From: JANQGH01 sp039177555
GTDB lineage: Bacteria; Pseudomonadota; Alphaproteobacteria; DSM-16000; Inquilinaceae
Assembly (NCBI GenBank): GCA_039177555.1
Contig: JBCDFV010000047.1
Span: forward strand, 1-32,716
Direction: 5' to 3'
Length of the DNA: 32,716 nt
This document shows positions 30,517 through 32,716 of the stretch, in pieces (position 1 is the first letter of the stretch; each line of letters begins with the position of its first letter). A model generated the notes under the pieces. The model did no database searches and was not told where the DNA came from. It saw only the letters and a list, made by a program, of their open reading frames with translations. The position numbers were made by a program, and so were the translations under genes.

Positions 30517-31232
30517 GCAGATTGCGCGTGACGGGCCTGGAGGGCGGCTACACCCAGGCCGACAGTATCCTGAAGGGCGTGGACCTGGCGATCGAGCCGG
30601 GCCGCATCATCGCCATCATCGGGCCGAACGGGGCCGGCAAATCGACGTTGCTGAAAGCGGTCGCCGGCCTGATCGTCATCACGGCCGGCCGCATCACGCT
30701 GGACGATGTCGACATCACGGGCGCCAGCCCCAGGCGGGTCGCCAATCTCGGTATCGGCTTCGTGCCCCAAGAGGCGAACATTTTCGGCACGCTGACGGTG
30801 ACGGAAAACCTGGACATGGGCGGCTGGACGACCCCGGCCAACACCCGCGCACGCATCGCCGAGACCTTCGATCGGTTCCCCGTGCTGGCCGAAAAGCGGC
30901 AGCAGCAGGCGCGCACCCTGTCCGGCGGTCAGCGCCAGATCCTGGCGATGGCAATCGCGCTGATGACAGAGCCGAAGCTGCTGCTGCTCGACGAACCATC
31001 GGCCGGCCTCAGCCCCAAGGCAGCGGCGGAACTGTTCGATACGGTGGCCGCGATCCGCAGCAACGGCGTCGGCATCGCCATGGTCGAGCAGAACGCCGTC
31101 GCCGCGTTGGAACGGGCCGACGACGCCAGCCTGCTGGTCGACGGCCGCAACGCCAAGACCGGATCGGCGCGCAGCTTCCTGGACGATCCGGAACTTCGGC
31201 ATCTGTTCCTGGGCGCCGCCGTGCCGGCTTGA
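30513..31232 (+). CDS. livF: Branched-chain amino acid-type ABC transporter ATPase, LivF family
   Basis: This 239-residue partner ATPase forms a heterodimer with the LivG-type subunit. Walker A GPNGAGKST is at 37-45, GFVPQEANIFGTLTVTENL (82-100) carries the Q-loop, LSGGQ is at 136-140 and Walker B LLLLDEP at 156-162. LivF-typical SAGLSPK and MVEQNAVAALERAD follow. Its ATG sits inside the livG stop (ATGA), implying translational coupling. It lies 54 bases upstream of the binding-protein ATG. As with livG, substrate specificity comes from the binding protein and is not deducible. Confidence 0.94.
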   Translation: MSRLRVTGLEGGYTQADSILKGVDLAIEPGRIIAIIGPNGAGKSTLLKAVAGLIVITAGRITLDDVDITGASPRRVANLGIGFVPQEANIFGTLTVTENLDMGGWTTPANTRARIAETFDRFPVLAEKRQQQARTLSGGQRQILAMAIALMTEPKLLLLDEPSAGLSPKAAAELFDTVAAIRSNGVGIAMVEQNAVAALERADDASLLVDGRNAKTGSARSFLDDPELRHLFLGAAVPA

Positions 31233-31286
31233 CAGACGACCATAACCCCCGATGACATGGCTTCACAGAAGAGAAGGAGAAAAGAC

Positions 31287-32495
31287 ATGGACCGCAGACT
31301 GACGATGAAGCGCCGCCAATTGCTGGCCACCGGCGCCATGGGCGCCGGCGCCCTGGCGATGCCGCGTTTGGCGCTGGCGCAATCGGACGGCCCGATCATG
31401 CTTGGCACGCTGACGCCCTTGACCGGCGTCGGCGGCACCTACGGACCGTCCATGCGCGACGCGGTTGCGGGCGTGATCGACAGTGTCAACAGCGCCGGCG
31501 GCGTGCTGGGCCGGCAGATCGAGCTGGTGTCCGAAGACACCCAGACCAACCCGGAGGCCGCCGTCAGGGCGGCGCGCAAGCTGGTCGACGTCGACGGCGT
31601 GTCCGCGGTCATCGGCACCTGGGCCTCGTCCGTGACCACGGCCGTCGCGCCGGTCTGCTGGGAAGGCGGCGTGATGGTCTACACCGTTTCCGGGTCGGAC
31701 AGCATCACCCAGTTGCCGCATGAGGGCTACATCATCCGCACCCAGCCGAACAGCCAGCTTCAGATCGAGGTCGCTGCCCAGTTCATGGTCAACCAGGGGG
31801 CCACGAGGGTGGCCTGGATCGGTCCGCAGACGCCGTTTGCGGAGTCGTCGATCGCCATTCTCGGCGACGTTGCCGGAGAAGGCGGCGCCAGCATGGACAG
31901 CCTGATCTACGAGGCCGACCGGACGTCCTACCGGTCCGAGGTCGACCAGATCATGACCGGCGATCCGGACTTCCTGATGCTCGGCGGCTACGCGGCCGAC
32001 AGTACGGTCCTGCTGCGCGACCTGTTCCAGGCCGGCTATGAGGGCAAGATCATCGGCCCGGCCTATGCGGTGAACGCCTCCGTGCTGGACGCGCTGCCGA
32101 ACGACGTCGTAGAGGGCCTGTTCACCTGGGAAGGCACGCCGGACGTCACCTCCGGGGCCTATGCGCGGGTTCAGCAAATCCTCGGCGTCGACGTGGTCGA
32201 CCCCTACTCCGCGCAAACCTACGATCACGCCAATCTGGCCATCCTGGCGATGGCCGCGGCCGGATCGTCGACCGGTGCCGACATGCGCGGCGGGGTGCGC
32301 ACGATCTCGCAAGGCGATGGCGAGATCATCGACAATGCCGTCGACGGTCTGGCGATCCTCGCCGATGGCGGTTCGGTGAACTATAACGGTGCCAGCGGCC
32401 CGTGCGACTTCACCAGAATCGGTGACATCACCGGCACCCAGTTCCTGTTCCGGCAGATCCAGGACGGCCAGCCGGTCGATTTCGAGACCGTCTAA
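31287..32495 (+). CDS. Periplasmic binding protein of the LivJ/HAAT family, Tat-type signal
   Basis: This 402-residue substrate-binding protein (type I periplasmic-binding fold) belongs to the adjacent liv-type transporter. The N-terminus MDRRLTMKRRQLLATGAMGA then ALAMPRLALAQ has a twin-arginine motif (KRRQLL), a moderately hydrophobic core and an ALAQ cleavage region, so export by Tat rather than Sec is likely. Mature features are IMLGTLTPLTGVGGTYGPSM, DAVAGVIDSVNSAGGVLGRQ, DTQTNPEAAVRAARKLVDVD and GVSAVIGTWASSVTTAVAPV, all typical of the family. ATG 31287 is chosen because AAGGAGA lies 6 bases upstream; ATG 31257 would lengthen the n-region. A strong hairpin follows its stop. It could bind amino acids, amides, urea or aromatic acids. 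Confidence 0.93.
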   Translation: MDRRLTMKRRQLLATGAMGAGALAMPRLALAQSDGPIMLGTLTPLTGVGGTYGPSMRDAVAGVIDSVNSAGGVLGRQIELVSEDTQTNPEAAVRAARKLVDVDGVSAVIGTWASSVTTAVAPVCWEGGVMVYTVSGSDSITQLPHEGYIIRTQPNSQLQIEVAAQFMVNQGATRVAWIGPQTPFAESSIAILGDVAGEGGASMDSLIYEADRTSYRSEVDQIMTGDPDFLMLGGYAADSTVLLRDLFQAGYEGKIIGPAYAVNASVLDALPNDVVEGLFTWEGTPDVTSGAYARVQQILGVDVVDPYSAQTYDHANLAILAMAAAGSSTGADMRGGVRTISQGDGEIIDNAVDGLAILADGGSVNYNGASGPCDFTRIGDITGTQFLFRQIQDGQPVDFETV

Positions 32496-32509
32496 CATCC
32501 ATCTTGTGC

Positions 32510-32534
32510 GGCGGGTGGCCAGTGGCCGCCCGCC
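32510..32534 (+). terminator. mRNA hairpin between binding-protein and permease genes
   Basis: GGCGGGTGGCC (32510-32520) pairs with GGCCGCCCGCC (32524-32534) in an 11-base stem with one G-U pair and a 3-base loop. It lies 14 bases after the binding-protein stop and 34 bases before the permease ATG. No T-run follows directly, so attenuation or 3'-end protection of the binding-protein message is more likely than full termination. Confidence 0.6.
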
Positions 32535-32568
32535 ACCCTTTCCGGTGTAACGAAAGCAGCCCGTTGGG

Positions 32569-32716
32569 ATGGAACTGATCCCGCAATTGCTGGTGAACGG
32601 CGTACTGTACGGCAGTTTGCTGGCCCTGCCCGCCATCGGCTTTACCACCATCTTCGCCGTGCTGCGCTTTCCGAACTTCTCGGTCGCCTCGATCGCGACG
32701 TTGGGCGCGTTCGCCG
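32569..32716 (+). CDS. livH: Branched-chain amino acid-type ABC permease, LivH family (cut by window edge)
   Basis: The first 49 residues of an inner-membrane permease are visible. MELIPQLLVNGVLYGSLLAL, then PAIGFTTIFAVLRFPNFSVA and SIATLGAFA, match the LivH N-terminus, including the NGxxxGSxxAL helix and the RFPNFSxA variant of the usual NFAHGE segment. ATG 32569 follows the hairpin-containing gap after the binding-protein gene. It completes, with a LivM-type partner expected beyond the window, the transporter whose ATPases and binding protein lie upstream. Confidence 0.88.
   Translation, partial: MELIPQLLVNGVLYGSLLALPAIGFTTIFAVLRFPNFSVASIATLGAFA

Overview
The window reads as a chromosomal stretch of a GC-rich alphaproteobacterium, probably a Rhodospirillales-like or marine heterotroph. 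This is inferred from gene families, high GC at third codon positions, many ABC uptake systems and acidic binding proteins. No rRNA, tRNA, phage, insertion sequence or CRISPR array was recognised. Genes are densely packed and mostly intact; the first and last are cut by the window edges.

Layout. (1) 1-2742, minus strand: a polyamine-type ABC importer in the order binding protein, ATPase, permease (permease cut), as in potFGHI. (2) 2939-3913: an exported DUF3179 protein. (3) 3929-7786: a possible small biosynthetic module. An alpha-oxoamine synthase is followed on the minus strand by an SDR whose catalytic Tyr is Phe, and a PaaK-like adenylate-forming enzyme is divergent to them. (4) 7936-8871: an unknown 5-helix membrane protein, plus two small genes below 60 residues: a candidate lipoprotein and a zinc-ribbon-like protein on the opposite strand. 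(5) 9046-14302: an omega-amino acid:pyruvate aminotransferase and two dissimilar gamma-glutamyltransferase-family enzymes. The second has an FNR/FixK-like box and a possible structured RNA upstream. (6) 14311-16643: two divergent citrate-synthase-family genes, one carrying an N-terminal MerR-like helix-turn-helix. The 92-base gap between them is packed with dyad symmetries. (7) 16769-27376: a galactoside utilisation locus. galE-galT-galK on plus converge on a minus-strand set of GH42 beta-galactosidase, sugar binding protein, two permeases and GH36 alpha-galactosidase. (8) 27673-29659: an aldo-keto reductase divergent from a LysR regulator. (9) 29749-32716: a branched-chain-amino-acid-type ABC system (two ATPases, Tat-type binding protein, permease cut by the edge).

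How the genes work together. The galactoside locus forms a complete route: the ABC system imports an intact galactoside, the two cytoplasmic galactosidases release galactose, and GalK, GalT and GalE convert it to glucose 1-phosphate and UDP-sugars. No transporter ATPase or regulator is encoded nearby. The polyamine importer, omega-aminotransferase and gamma-glutamyltransferases could all serve amine and gamma-glutamyl nitrogen metabolism, but they are not one operon. The best candidates for something undescribed are the helix-turn-helix/citrate synthase pair with its dyad-rich intergenic region, and the oxoamine synthase/SDR/PaaK-like module.
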